IMG/VR virus record: IMGVR_UViG_3300042934_000495
Span: 1-30,451 of that record
Direction: 5' to 3' (one strand)
DNA: 30,451 nucleotides
DNA from: a virus
Both the position numbers and the translations under genes were made by a program. The notes below the pieces were generated by a model that searched no databases, had not been told where the DNA came from, and saw only the letters and a program-made list of their open reading frames with translations. Each line of letters begins with the position of its first letter. The stretch's first letter is position 1. Shown piece after piece: positions 18,395 to 26,933 of this stretch.

Positions 18395-20997
18395 GCCGCC
18401 GTCTCCTGAAGGTCGAGGAGATCGAACAGAGTGGGCGTGTTCGCCTCGTTGTCGTGGCGGGTGAGGTAGAAGACCGAGTCGGCCACGCTCACCGGGTTGA
18501 GCTCGGATCCGAACCCGCGGCGGCCCTGACGGACAGCCTCCAGGACCGTCGAGCCGAGTCCGCTGAAGCAGTCGCCGACGAGCTCGCCCGGGTTCGAGTA
18601 CATGGTGATCAGCCGACGCGGAATGTCGAGCGGGAAGGGGCAGATGTGCGCCTCGACCTCACGTCGCCGCTGCTCGCTGTTGAGCGTGTCGATGCGGAGC
18701 ACGTCGGTCCACACGTCGGGACGCGCGGAGCCGGGGACGAGGGACGCGAACGTCCCAGGTAGCGCGTTGGCCGCGGCGAGGCGGTCGGCGAGGGCCACGT
18801 GCGCGTCGTAGTCGTACACGGTGCGCTGGCTCTGCGCGGTGAAAAGCTTCGACCGCTTCCCGACCTCCAGCCGCGCGAGCTCGTCGCCGGTCAGCAGCCG
18901 GTCGCCGCCTGTGCGCCAATCTGCGGCGGCGTCGATCTGCCACCGGCCGACCGAGTAGTCGGCTTTCGCCTTCTCCACGGGAGTGTCGGCATAGCCGCGA
19001 GTGCGGTTGGTCTGCGGCTTGTGGAACAGGAGCACGTACTCGGGTGAGCCGACGCCCATCTTCGAGTGGTCCTTCGCCATCTCGGAGTAAGAGAGCCGGT
19101 ACGTCTGGTTGTTCTCGCGCACGACGTCGGTGGTGACGGTGATCATGCCGAAGTAGTCGAAGCCGTGGGCCGTGTAGTGGGCGATCGCTTCGGCGTGCAT
19201 GGTGTCGAACGTGTAGACGCCGGTGCCCGTCACGGACCCGTACAGGGGGAAGTCCTTGACGTGCACGGCGAGGATCCGGCCGGGCATCAGCGCCCGGTGC
19301 AGCGACGGAGTGAGGTAGTCCATCTGCCACCAGAACTGGCCGTTGTCGTCGACGTGGCCGAAGTCGGCGTAGTTGGGCGAGTACTCGTACTTGCCGCCGA
19401 ACGGGATCGACGTGCAGATGAAGCCCATCGACTCCGGCTCGACGTGGTCGCGCCACTCGATCACCGAGTCGTTGAGCGCGATCCGCCAGTCCTGCCCCTC
19501 GAACACCTGCCGCTCGACGCCCATCGCCCGCGCGAGTTCCGTGGACACGGCGCGTGCGTTCAGCCCGAACTCGCGCAGGATCTCGCTCATCGTGTCGGTG
19601 AGGGCCTCGTCCTCCTGCCACTTCGTCATCAGGTTGTCGCGGACGTCACCCTCTGTCTCCCCGTAGATCAGGTGCACCCGGCACGCGTTGACCTGCCCGA
19701 ACCGGTGGATGCGGTGGATGGCTTGCACGGTCTGCTCGTACTTGTGCGTGACGCCGACGAACACGGCTTCCGAGCACTGCTGCAGGTTGAGCCCGCGGCC
19801 GAGCATCATGGGCTTCCCGATGAGGGCGTACGTCTCACCGTCGAGCCAGCGGCGCAGCTGCTCCTCGACCTCGGCATCGGACTGCGCGCCACGGATCGAC
19901 GAGAACGTGTGCCCCATCTCCGTGAGCGCCTTCTCGATCGCGTCCTGCTCGTCGTTCAGGTCGCACCACAGGATGATCTGCTTCCCCTGCTCCCACAGGT
20001 GGTGGCGGGCAACCAGCCCGCGCATCTCCGCGATCCGTGCGTCGAGAGTGTGGCGCTTCTCGCGCGACGACTCGACGGCCGACTTCGACCCGCCACGGAC
20101 GAGAACACCCTGCCCGTCCTTGTCGACCTGATCGGACAGCAGCCCGACCTCGACCTCATCCCAGATCACTTCGAGCGGCGGCAGATCGTAGCCGTCGTCC
20201 GAGTAGCCGAGATCCGACGGGCGCTGGATGAAGCACGCCCAGGTGTTCAGCCACAGCATGAACTCGCGCTTCTTGTGCGGGTAGAGCTTGAGGTTTCCAG
20301 CCTTGGACGAGTCGCGCTTGAAGAACCGTGTCAGCGCCTGGCCGGTGTCCATGATCCCGAGGAACCCGGCGTAGTGGATGAGCTCCTTGTGCCGGTTCGG
20401 AGCCGGGGTGGCCGTCGCGACGAACCGGTATCGGATGCCGGCGAACAGGGGGAGGAACGTCTGGTAGGTCTCTGATCCGAACGAGCGCAGCACGGCCGCC
20501 TCGTCGAGCGAGACCGCGATGAACAGGTCGACGTCGAGCTTCCCGTCACGCACCGACTCGTAGTTCGTGACGTACAGGCCCGACCACTCCGGGTCGACCT
20601 CGGCCGTCGTGCGCACGAACCGCACCTCGGTGTCGATGAGGTTCCGCCCGTCCTTGATGATGTCGAAGCGGACGCCGAGCGGCGCGACGATCAGGCCGCG
20701 CTTCACGGGCACGTCGACGGGCGCGAGCTCGATGATGAGCCGCAGGACCTCCAGCTGCATCACGGACTTGCCGAGGCCGTAGCGGGCGAAGATCGCGCGC
20801 CGGCCGCCGGCGACCGCCCACCCGACGATCTCTCGCTGGTGCGGCTTGAAGTCGGGGTGCCCCGGCTGGAAGATCGGGGAGAACGCCTCCATCGGCACGG
20901 GGAAGCCGTACGAGCGGTCGAAGCGCACTTTCTCTGCGAGGAAGCTGTCGTAGTCGCGGCCGTCGTTCCCCGTGTTCAGGGTCAGCAGGGCGCTCAT
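18391..20997 (-). CDS. SNF2-like helicase fused to a DNA methyltransferase
   Basis: 868 residues from the ATG at 20997. The N-terminal half is an SF2/SNF2-type translocase: Walker A GLGKS (residues 74-78), DEAA (165-168), VATATPAP (193-200), and motif VI QAIHRIHRFGQ (425-435). The C-terminal half is a beta-class amino-methyltransferase: motif IV as TSIPFG (529-534, a variant of the usual SPPY/F), and FxGxG-type motif I as DCFSGLGST (809-817) followed by E832, with a FPLDIPRRLI segment between them. It may remodel DNA and methylate it, for example to resist host restriction, as DarB of phage P1 is thought to do. Whether the methyltransferase is active with TSIPFG is uncertain. Confidence 0.85.
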   Translation of the reverse strand: MSALLTLNTGNDGRDYDSFLAEKVRFDRSYGFPVPMEAFSPIFQPGHPDFKPHQREIVGWAVAGGRRAIFARYGLGKSVMQLEVLRLIIELAPVDVPVKRGLIVAPLGVRFDIIKDGRNLIDTEVRFVRTTAEVDPEWSGLYVTNYESVRDGKLDVDLFIAVSLDEAAVLRSFGSETYQTFLPLFAGIRYRFVATATPAPNRHKELIHYAGFLGIMDTGQALTRFFKRDSSKAGNLKLYPHKKREFMLWLNTWACFIQRPSDLGYSDDGYDLPPLEVIWDEVEVGLLSDQVDKDGQGVLVRGGSKSAVESSREKRHTLDARIAEMRGLVARHHLWEQGKQIILWCDLNDEQDAIEKALTEMGHTFSSIRGAQSDAEVEEQLRRWLDGETYALIGKPMMLGRGLNLQQCSEAVFVGVTHKYEQTVQAIHRIHRFGQVNACRVHLIYGETEGDVRDNLMTKWQEDEALTDTMSEILREFGLNARAVSTELARAMGVERQVFEGQDWRIALNDSVIEWRDHVEPESMGFICTSIPFGGKYEYSPNYADFGHVDDNGQFWWQMDYLTPSLHRALMPGRILAVHVKDFPLYGSVTGTGVYTFDTMHAEAIAHYTAHGFDYFGMITVTTDVVRENNQTYRLSYSEMAKDHSKMGVGSPEYVLLFHKPQTNRTRGYADTPVEKAKADYSVGRWQIDAAADWRTGGDRLLTGDELARLEVGKRSKLFTAQSQRTVYDYDAHVALADRLAAANALPGTFASLVPGSARPDVWTDVLRIDTLNSEQRRREVEAHICPFPLDIPRRLITMYSNPGELVGDCFSGLGSTVLEAVRQGRRGFGSELNPVSVADSVFYLTRHDNEANTPTLFDLLDLQETAA

Positions 20998-21332
20998 GCT
21001 GCGGCCGCCAGGGTGGAGCGCGCCGGCAGCGCGCGGAGGCGGCGGCGTGCGGCGGCGCGGCGGTTGTTCTCCGCCTGCGTGACCGGCTCCAGGTGGTTCG
21101 GGTTGCAGCACGCGCGGGACGTGCAGCCCCACTCCTCGACGTGGTCGAGGTGGAGGCCCCGCGGGATCGGGCCGACGAGGAGCGTGTAGACGAGGCGGTG
21201 CACGCGGGCGACGGTGCGGCCGACGTGGATGTGCCCATAGCCGTTGTGGCTGAGGGACCCGGTCCAGAGCCAGCAGTCGCCGGTCTTGTCGAGGTGGGTC
21301 TCGATGCGCTCGAGGAGCGTGAGGCGGCTCAT
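20994..21332 (-). CDS. HNH endonuclease (HNH_3-type)
   Basis: 112 residues. CWLWTGSLSHNGYG and RVHRLVYTLLVGPIP form the N-terminal module, and LHLDHVEEWGCTSRACCNPN followed by HLEPVTQAENN is the HNH motif with D63-H64, N78 and H80. This is the layout of HNH_3-type homing-like nucleases. It is overlapped at both ends, by the resolvase-like gene (ATGA) and the helicase gene. The C-terminus is Ala/Arg-rich. Confidence 0.8.
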   Translation of the reverse strand: MSRLTLLERIETHLDKTGDCWLWTGSLSHNGYGHIHVGRTVARVHRLVYTLLVGPIPRGLHLDHVEEWGCTSRACCNPNHLEPVTQAENNRRAAARRRLRALPARSTLAAAA

Positions 21333-21766
21333 GCGTCGAATCCGCCCTCGATGAGACGCGCGAACGTCTCGGCGGTCATGGTCACGTACTGCTCGGCCGG
21401 GTCCGTCGTGCCGCGCTTCTTGTGCATGACGACACCGATGTGCGCGTCGTCGTTGCCGCGCTCGATCTCCGCCTCGCGCAGCCACGCCGGCAGCGACATG
21501 GTGGCGGTGTTCTTGCACTCGATGACGACCCGGCCGCCGCGGATCATGCGGACACCGCCGATGTCGCCGCGGTCCTTTGTCCCGTGCTTCACGCGGCGGT
21601 CGATGCGGTCGTCGTCGAGGCGCTCGGCGAGCCAGTCGGCCTGTGCACGCTCGAACGAGGACCCGGCCTTGCGCGCCGACGTGCGGTTGCGGCGCGGCTT
21701 CGGGAGGGTGACGGTGTCGGTCTGCACCTGCTCCGGGTACGGATCAGGGATGATGGGGATGCTCAC
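21329..21766 (-). CDS. Holliday-junction-resolvase-like PD-(D/E)xK nuclease
   Basis: 145 residues from the GTG at 21766, chosen because AGGAG (21774-21778) is 7 bases upstream. An alternative ATG lies 6 codons earlier. The core is E39 in a helix (SFERAQADWLAERL), D68 after GTKDRG, and the E83-C-K85 motif (GGRVVIECKN), then a helix and GVVMHKK. This fits an Hjc/RecB-like fold used to cut branched DNA in replication or packaging. Target is inferred from family. Confidence 0.7.
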   Translation of the reverse strand: MSIPIIPDPYPEQVQTDTVTLPKPRRNRTSARKAGSSFERAQADWLAERLDDDRIDRRVKHGTKDRGDIGGVRMIRGGRVVIECKNTATMSLPAWLREAEIERGNDDAHIGVVMHKKRGTTDPAEQYVTMTAETFARLIEGGFDA

Positions 21767-21803
21767 GCGAGTACTCCTGGTCAAGGGATGCAGTGTGGGT
21801 GGA

Positions 21804-21836
21804 GGGGACCGGCCGACTGCTACTCGGCCGGTCCCC
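21804..21836. terminator. 13-bp hairpin with loop CTGCTAC
   Basis: GGGGACCGGCCGA and TCGGCCGGTCCCC pair perfectly around the 7-base loop CTGCTAC. It lies between the DUF2303-like gene and the resolvase-like gene. The 3' flank on the plus strand is GTTCTG, not a T tract. A partial terminator or processing site for the leftward message is plausible. Confidence 0.6.
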
Positions 21837-21846
21837 GTTCTGTGGG

Positions 21847-21869
21847 CGCTGCGCCTGCTACGCGCAGCG
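21847..21869. terminator. Second hairpin with the same loop CTGCTAC
   Basis: CGCTGCGC and GCGCAGCG pair around a loop identical in sequence and length to the hairpin 10 bases before it, although the stems differ. It ends 5 bases before the stop of the DUF2303-like gene. A shared loop suggests a recognised RNA element. Confidence 0.6.
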
Positions 21870-21874
21870 ACCGG

Positions 21875-22756
21875 TCAGGAAGACGGCTTGCCGTTGAAGA
21901 TCGGCACGTCACCGATCCCGTCGTGCACGCGCGTCTCGACGCCGTCCTTCTTGTCGGTGCGGCCCTCACGGATCTCGGTCACGATGTCCGTGAACGCGAG
22001 GTCGAGGATCACCTCGGGGCGCTCGAGCTTGAAGCCGAGGTGCACCGAGCCGCCGCGGAGGCGGTACCGGAAGCTCGCCCAGATGGAGTAGATTGGGCCG
22101 CCGATGTACGGGCGCAGTGCGATCTGGATCCGCGCGGGGATCTCGATGTCGCCCTTCTGCCCGGCCTTCGCCGCCGTGTCTTCCGTGTAGTTGAGCTTCA
22201 CGTCGCCGCTGGCTTCGCGGATGCTGCTCTCGAACGCGACCTTCGTGTGCGCCTGGAAGGTGCGGGCGATCTCGATCATCCGCGCCGGGACAGGCTCGAT
22301 CACGTCGAGGTAGCGGTCGTCGAGGAAGTCCGCGAACTCCTCCTGCGTGTAGAGGTGGCCGTCGGCTGATTCCCATGCGAGCCACGCCTTCGACTTCTCG
22401 AGGGCGAGACGCACGGTGTGCTTCTGCCAGCCAGGCATGTAAACCTCGGCCGTGTCGCTGCTCTCGTGCGAGTCGATGACCGCGACCACCGACGACGTGT
22501 TCGTGTGGGCGAACACCTCCGTGCCGAGGCGGCGGTGACGGTTGACGTACGCGACGAACGACGCCGCGTCGGTGACGACCCGCGCGCCGGCCGTGTGGCG
22601 AGGCGCGGTGCCGAACGCGTCGGTGTCGACGATGCGCGCGCCGCCGTCACCATCCGGCAGCAGGTACAGCCCGGCCGGGTGCACCTCCTTCGGGGCGAGC
22701 GCCTGCCGCGCGAGTTCCGCGGCCGCGTCCGTTTCGGTCCTGGTGTCATCGGTCAT
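21875..22756 (-). CDS. DUF2303-like protein
   Basis: 293 residues. The segments WQKHTVRLALEKSKAWLAW and QEEFADFLDDRYLDVIEP, then FESSIREASGDVKLNYTED and IPARIQIALRPYIGGPIYSI, match the pattern of the DUF2303 family, widespread in phages and of unknown role. It is often next to recombination genes, as here with RecT and the exonuclease upstream. The gene overlaps the previous one by ATGA and is followed by two hairpins. Confidence 0.75.
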   Translation of the reverse strand: MTDDTRTETDAAAELARQALAPKEVHPAGLYLLPDGDGGARIVDTDAFGTAPRHTAGARVVTDAASFVAYVNRHRRLGTEVFAHTNTSSVVAVIDSHESSDTAEVYMPGWQKHTVRLALEKSKAWLAWESADGHLYTQEEFADFLDDRYLDVIEPVPARMIEIARTFQAHTKVAFESSIREASGDVKLNYTEDTAAKAGQKGDIEIPARIQIALRPYIGGPIYSIWASFRYRLRGGSVHLGFKLERPEVILDLAFTDIVTEIREGRTDKKDGVETRVHDGIGDVPIFNGKPSS

Positions 22757-23166
22757 GATCCGGGTGCCTCCTTGATCTCACCGGTCTGGAGGTCGACATG
22801 CGCGCCGGCATCGCGGATGTCCTCGTCCCACAGCGGCATCGCACTGGGGTCGGTGCGCGACAGGTCACCTTCGCGCGTGATGAATGCCATCGAGCCCTCA
22901 CGGGTCTTCTCCGGCACCTTCTGCGACAGGCGGTCGTAGACCACCACCGCATCGCTGAGACCGTCGGCGGGCTTCACGTCCAGCCGGATCGTGATCGAAC
23001 CGACCTTCCCTGTCGCCTTCACGGCCTCGATGACCTTGCGCAGCATCTCGGCGGCCTCGACGTCGGTGCGCGGACGCACCTGCGCGAGCATGGCCGCGAA
23101 GCTCGGCGGCTTCTCATTGTTCTTCTCGGTACCCACCTGGTATCCCTTTCTCTGGGTGGTCTTCAT
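22753..23166 (-). CDS. Hypothetical protein upstream of the DUF2303-like gene
   Basis: 137 residues. A helix with TDVEAAEMLRKVIEAVKATG precedes a strand region GSITIRLDVKPADGLSDAV. An ATG at 23166 overlaps the stop of the previous gene; a GTG at 23133 has a better AAAGGGA site and may be the true start. No family was recognised. Coupled to the DUF2303-like gene by a four-base overlap. Confidence 0.55.
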   Translation of the reverse strand: MKTTQRKGYQVGTEKNNEKPPSFAAMLAQVRPRTDVEAAEMLRKVIEAVKATGKVGSITIRLDVKPADGLSDAVVVYDRLSQKVPEKTREGSMAFITREGDLSRTDPSAMPLWDEDIRDAGAHVDLQTGEIKEAPGS

Positions 23167-23558
23167 CGGCCAACTCCGCTCGCGTTGTACGACGACGCGA
23201 GCGCCTTGTTGAGGTTGAGGTAGCCGTACAGCTTCGCCGTCAGCGCCTTCTGCAGCTCCTCGGCCGCATGGAGGATCTCCTTCGCGGTGTCGAAGTCGTG
23301 GCGGTACGTCATCGTCGCGAGGTCAGCCTCAGCACGCTTCTCCGTCACCGAGCCGGCGCCGGACCGGATCACGGCCTTCGCCTTCTCCTCGATGAGCTTC
23401 CGCTCGGCGGCGTACCGGTTCGACCACAGCTGCTTGATCACCGGCACGGCACGCTCGAGGCGGTCGCCGAGTTCGCGGATGATCATCTCGAGCTCGATGG
23501 GTGACGCGGGCTCGAAGTCGACGATCTCTCCGGTGGTCAGGTTCGCTACCTCGGTCAT
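23163..23558 (-). CDS. Helical hypothetical protein
   Basis: 131 residues. After MTEVANLTTGEIVDFEP come two long helices (LEMIIRELGDRLERAVPVIK, then RYAAERKLIEEKAKAVI and SVTEKRAEADLATMTYRHD). A coiled-coil accessory protein is likely. The ATG at 23558 is coupled to the upstream gene (ATGA, 23555-23558). Confidence 0.6.
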   Translation of the reverse strand: MTEVANLTTGEIVDFEPASPIELEMIIRELGDRLERAVPVIKQLWSNRYAAERKLIEEKAKAVIRSGAGSVTEKRAEADLATMTYRHDFDTAKEILHAAEELQKALTAKLYGYLNLNKALASSYNASGVGR

Positions 23559-23770
23559 GGCTTCACCGGGACGGGGCGTTCCCACGTCCTCCCGCAGATG
23601 CAGCGGTGACCGGCGTCGTGGTCGACGGCCAGCTTGCAGGGGTGGGTGAGCGTCGAGTGGGGCGCGTGGGGGCGCGTCTCGGCAGCGGTCGACTTGCACC
23701 GGTATCGGGGCATCGGGACCGGGGTGTTCTCCTTGTCGCCGTACACCTGGCCGGTCGTCGGGACGCTCAC
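23555..23770 (-). CDS. Small zinc-finger-like protein
   Basis: 71 residues from a GTG at 23770. RYRCKSTA, HPCKLAVDHDAGHRCICGRTW supplies four Cys and several His near the C-terminus, a likely zinc knuckle. No family. Overlaps upstream and downstream genes by four bases. Confidence 0.55.
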   Translation of the reverse strand: MSVPTTGQVYGDKENTPVPMPRYRCKSTAAETRPHAPHSTLTHPCKLAVDHDAGHRCICGRTWERPVPVKP

Positions 23771-24618
23771 GCTTCGACCGCCTCAGCGTCGAAGCTGGCG
23801 GCCTCCGCGGCCGTGTCGTCGACCACATCGGCATCGACGGTGTTCGCTTCCCGGTCGATCGCGCCGGCGCGAGCCAGCCACGCGGCGCGGATCTTGTCCG
23901 TGGCCTCGCCGCTCTCCTTGAGCCGTGCGCCGATCTCGTCGAGCTCCTCCCGTGACTGTGCCGCGACGATGAGCGCACCCCAGTCCTCAGTCGGCTCGTC
24001 GATGATCGCGTCGCTCGTGTCGACGTCGTCAGACTCGAAGTCCTCCGGCGTGTAGAGGCCGGCGAGTTCCATCGGGAAAGCGCGGCGGAAGCCGTGGGAC
24101 TCGGCGCGGATGCCGAGCATGTGCGACGGCCGCTTCTCCCAGTTCCCCTTCGCCGTGCTGCCGAACTCCGCGAAGGTGACCGTCTGCACGAGCGGTCGGC
24201 CGACGCCCTTCCGGTAGATGGCGACACGCGCTGCGAACGGCGTCTTCGGCGGCACGGTCACCCAGGGGCCGTTCTCCTCGGCCTGCCACTCGATCGGGTC
24301 CTGCCCGTCGTACTGCCCGGTGCGCTGCGCGACGACGCGCATGCCGTCGATGCCGATGAGGACGGTCCACTTGCCGCCCATTTGCGCGGCGTAGATCTGC
24401 TTTGCGGTCGGATCGAGACCGGTCCGCGCGCAGGCGGCGATGAACGCGGCCATGATCCCGGGAGGCGCATACATGCGCACGGCGCGCGGTGTACCGGGGT
24501 TCTCCGGATCGGGTCGCTGCTCAGTCCAGGTGAGGCCGGCGAACTCCATCATCGCGGCCGTGTCGGCATTCCAGGAGTCGGGGCGAACCGACGTGGGCAA
24601 TGCGAGCTCGGTGGACAT
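23767..24618 (-). CDS. RecT-like single-strand annealing protein
   Basis: 283 residues, within the length range of RecT-type annealases. Features: a helical lead (AAFIAACARTGLDPTAKQIY), a GGKWTVLIGIDGMRVVAQRTG core, then TVTFAEFGSTAKGNWEKRPS. It anneals ssDNA made by the YqaJ-type exonuclease encoded immediately upstream. The C-terminus is acidic and helical (DAEAVEA). The ATG at 24618 shares one base with the exonuclease stop (TAATG), and ssb lies downstream in the same message. Confidence 0.85.
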   Translation of the reverse strand: MSTELALPTSVRPDSWNADTAAMMEFAGLTWTEQRPDPENPGTPRAVRMYAPPGIMAAFIAACARTGLDPTAKQIYAAQMGGKWTVLIGIDGMRVVAQRTGQYDGQDPIEWQAEENGPWVTVPPKTPFAARVAIYRKGVGRPLVQTVTFAEFGSTAKGNWEKRPSHMLGIRAESHGFRRAFPMELAGLYTPEDFESDDVDTSDAIIDEPTEDWGALIVAAQSREELDEIGARLKESGEATDKIRAAWLARAGAIDREANTVDADVVDDTAAEAASFDAEAVEA

Positions 24619-25238
24619 TAGAACGGAACCTCCTGCAGGCGGGCCGCGTTCAGCGCGGCGAGAACTTCGTGAGCAATGGGGACGATCAGCGCCGTTGCGG
24701 CGGCGATCGCGGGCGTCTCCCGGTCGAAGAGGAGGGTCTGCGGGTCGCGGCGGAGTCGCCAGCCCTGAGGCTCGGTCGCGTCTTCGACGAGCTCGCCCCA
24801 CACCCACGCGGCATAGTCGGCCTCGGGGATGCAGTACAGCTGCCAGGCGAGTTGACGGATCTCGTAGGGCGTCGGGCCTGTGATGACCTTGTTGTGCTTC
24901 GCCTTCGTCTCGGCGATCGCGAAGCTAGCGCCGTACGGGATCGCCCCGTCGACGGTCGCCGCGAACCGGTCGTTGTCGGGGTGGTGGATGAACAGGCTGT
25001 TCGGCTCAGCGCCCGCCCACGCGAGGAGCATCGGCTCCCAGCGGTGACCGGACTGCGTCGACGCGTTGCCAGAGAACGTGCGCGGGGCGAGGATCTGCCG
25101 GACGTACGTCTCCACCGACCCGGGCTTCGCGAACTTCCCCGCCGTCGACGAGCCGATGACCTTGTCGTGCACGGCCAGCCACGAGTCGCGATCGGCGGAG
25201 TCCGCGAGGGTGCGGTCCAGGGTGGCGAGGGCGCTCAC
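24618..25238 (-). CDS. YqaJ-like (lambda Exo-type) exonuclease
   Basis: 206 residues from a GTG at 25238. IGSSTAGKF (residues 29-37), SGHRWEPMLLAW, AATVDGAI with D97, and AETKAK with E110-K112 form the typical lambda Exo/YqaJ PD-(D/E)xK set. It would chew one strand of duplex ends and hand ssDNA to RecT, encoded just downstream. This pair is the phage recombination module. Confidence 0.85.
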   Translation of the reverse strand: MSALATLDRTLADSADRDSWLAVHDKVIGSSTAGKFAKPGSVETYVRQILAPRTFSGNASTQSGHRWEPMLLAWAGAEPNSLFIHHPDNDRFAATVDGAIPYGASFAIAETKAKHNKVITGPTPYEIRQLAWQLYCIPEADYAAWVWGELVEDATEPQGWRLRRDPQTLLFDRETPAIAAATALIVPIAHEVLAALNAARLQEVPF

Positions 25239-25519
25239 AGGCCCAGCCCCCCTCGGATGTCAGAGCGGAGGCGGGTTGAGACGTACGCTTCCTCTCCGAC
25301 CTCGTCGTCTGCCGGAACCGTGTACTGCTCGAGCGTCATGTCGAGCGCGATGAGGTTCGCGATGCGCTGCTGTTCGACGAGAGCGAGCGTCGCGTGCGCC
25401 TGGGCTTCGATGGCGACGGTCAGCATGGACGCCTCGGTCATGCCTGCTTCGGACTGGTAGTCGTGCAGTCCCTCGATGTTGCGGCGCGCTTCGGCGGCGT
25501 GGTCGATGCGGTCGCTCAT
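25235..25519 (-). CDS. Helical hypothetical protein
   Basis: 94 residues with helices MTEASMLTVAIEAQAHATLA and LVEQQRIANLIALDM. No family recognised. It lies between the ATPase and the exonuclease gene and overlaps both by four bases, so it may be an accessory of that module. Confidence 0.6.
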   Translation of the reverse strand: MSDRIDHAAEARRNIEGLHDYQSEAGMTEASMLTVAIEAQAHATLALVEQQRIANLIALDMTLEQYTVPADDEVGEEAYVSTRLRSDIRGGLGL

Positions 25520-26763
25520 GCGAGGGCCCCGTCCTGGATGGTGAAGCCGATGTCGCGCGACTCGTCACGGTCACGCTCGACGAGCACCGTGTAGCCGCGT
25601 TCCTCCGCGAGCTCACGGATGCCGGCCAGGCTGTCGGCGTCGAGCAGGTCGCCGTCCTTCACGATCACGAGGCGCAGCTTCGGGTCTCCGGCGGTGGCGA
25701 TCGCGAACGCGACCCGGCGGCGCATGGCCGTGTTCACCTGCCCGAACGGGATGCCGTCGAACGTGACCCCGGTCTCGTCCACCGAGAGGCCGTCGACGGG
25801 GAACGCTGCCGTCGCGAGCGCGAGACGCTTCCCGGCCTCGATGCCCTCGATGTCCGACTGCGCCTCAGCGTGCGCATCCTCCGCCGCCGACAGGGCGGTC
25901 GCGGTGCGGAAGTACTCCTTCGCCGCACGGACGCCCGCGTTCGTCTCGTCGACGGCCGCGAGACGCGCCTGAATCGGCGCGATGTCGACCTTCGCCTCAC
26001 CAGCTGCGTGCTCGGCATCGCCGCGCCGCCCCCGAACATCGTCCCGATCGCTGATCGCCGTCTCGAGTTCCGATCGGAGCTGCATGATCCGCCGGTCGAG
26101 GCTTTCCTCCTGGCGACCGAGTTCGGCAGCGAGGTCTGCTGCGCGCTGGATGTCGGTGTTGTGCTGCTGAGCCTCGGCGAGGTCCGTGAGCACGTCCTGT
26201 GCCGAGACCTCCTCGGTCGGCGAGCCGGGCGCCGGCGCGGTGAGCGTCGACAGTGCGCCCTGCAGCCGCTTCACCTCACGGCCAGCCTCAAGCCGCCGCG
26301 CCTCAGCGCCCGCCTTCTCCCGGCCCACCTGCTCGAGGTCGATGGGGAGGTCGACCTTCGCGAGCAGCGCGTCACGCTGCCGCTTCTCATCGAGGTTCAG
26401 GAACGCGACCGGGTCGAAGATCAGACCGCCCGTGAGCGACGCGACGACCTCGGCAGGCTTCGAGTACTTTGCGCCGTCCAGCGCGAACACCTCGAGCTTC
26501 CCGGCGTCATCCTTCTTCCAGGTGCGGACGATCCGCACACCGAGGTCGGTGTCGGTGAACTCGGCGTGCGCCTCGTCCTCACCGTCACGGATCGGCTTCG
26601 GTGTCAGGCGGGTGCCCTTCGGGTCGAACAGCTCCACGAACGCGTCGATGAAGCTGGACTTCCCGGCGCCGTTGCCGCCCGCGATGACGACGAGGGAACC
26701 AGTGGGGGAGAGGGTGATCTCGCGGACGCCTTTGAAGTTCTTCGCGGCGAAGGTCTGGGTCAT
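25516..26763 (-). CDS. SMC/RecN-like AAA ATPase
   Basis: 415 residues from the ATG at 26763, with AGGAG 7 bases upstream. An N-terminal strand (FAAKNFKGVREITLSP) leads to Walker A GGNGAGKS (residues 29-36). A central coiled-coil region (about 150-320) lies between this and a C-terminal strand with VIVKDGDLLD, the Walker B-like position, then GYTVLVERDRDE. This is the ABC/SMC arrangement of small phage AAA_23-type ATPases associated with recombination. The Walker B has DGD rather than DE, as often in this group. Confidence 0.85.
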   Translation of the reverse strand: MTQTFAAKNFKGVREITLSPTGSLVVIAGGNGAGKSSFIDAFVELFDPKGTRLTPKPIRDGEDEAHAEFTDTDLGVRIVRTWKKDDAGKLEVFALDGAKYSKPAEVVASLTGGLIFDPVAFLNLDEKRQRDALLAKVDLPIDLEQVGREKAGAEARRLEAGREVKRLQGALSTLTAPAPGSPTEEVSAQDVLTDLAEAQQHNTDIQRAADLAAELGRQEESLDRRIMQLRSELETAISDRDDVRGRRGDAEHAAGEAKVDIAPIQARLAAVDETNAGVRAAKEYFRTATALSAAEDAHAEAQSDIEGIEAGKRLALATAAFPVDGLSVDETGVTFDGIPFGQVNTAMRRRVAFAIATAGDPKLRLVIVKDGDLLDADSLAGIRELAEERGYTVLVERDRDESRDIGFTIQDGALA

Positions 26764-26777
26764 TGCATGCTCCTGGG

Positions 26778-26933
26778 TCAGTTGGATTCGGTGAGATGGG
26801 TGACGGCGGCGAGCATGACCCCGCCGCCGGCGAGAAGAAGGAAGAGTCCGTCGATGAGCCAGCCGCGGCCGACGGCCTGGAGGATGCCGGCGAGGATGAG
26901 CAGCACCGCGATGAGGTAGCCGAGACCGTGCAT
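26778..26933 (-). CDS. Small two-helix membrane protein
   Basis: 51 residues: LGYLIAVLLILAGILQAV, then a GRG-containing turn and LIDGLFLLLAGGGVMLAAV. This is a helical hairpin with little polar sequence. Holin-like size and topology, but it lies among early genes, so another membrane role is equally possible. Its start shares one base with the preceding stop (26933). Confidence 0.65.
   Translation of the reverse strand: MHGLGYLIAVLLILAGILQAVGRGWLIDGLFLLLAGGGVMLAAVTHLTESN

Noticed and set aside
19066-20475. Plus-strand frame opposite the helicase-methyltransferase
   Set aside because: Antisense to a gene with complete helicase motifs; residue mix typical of a shadow.
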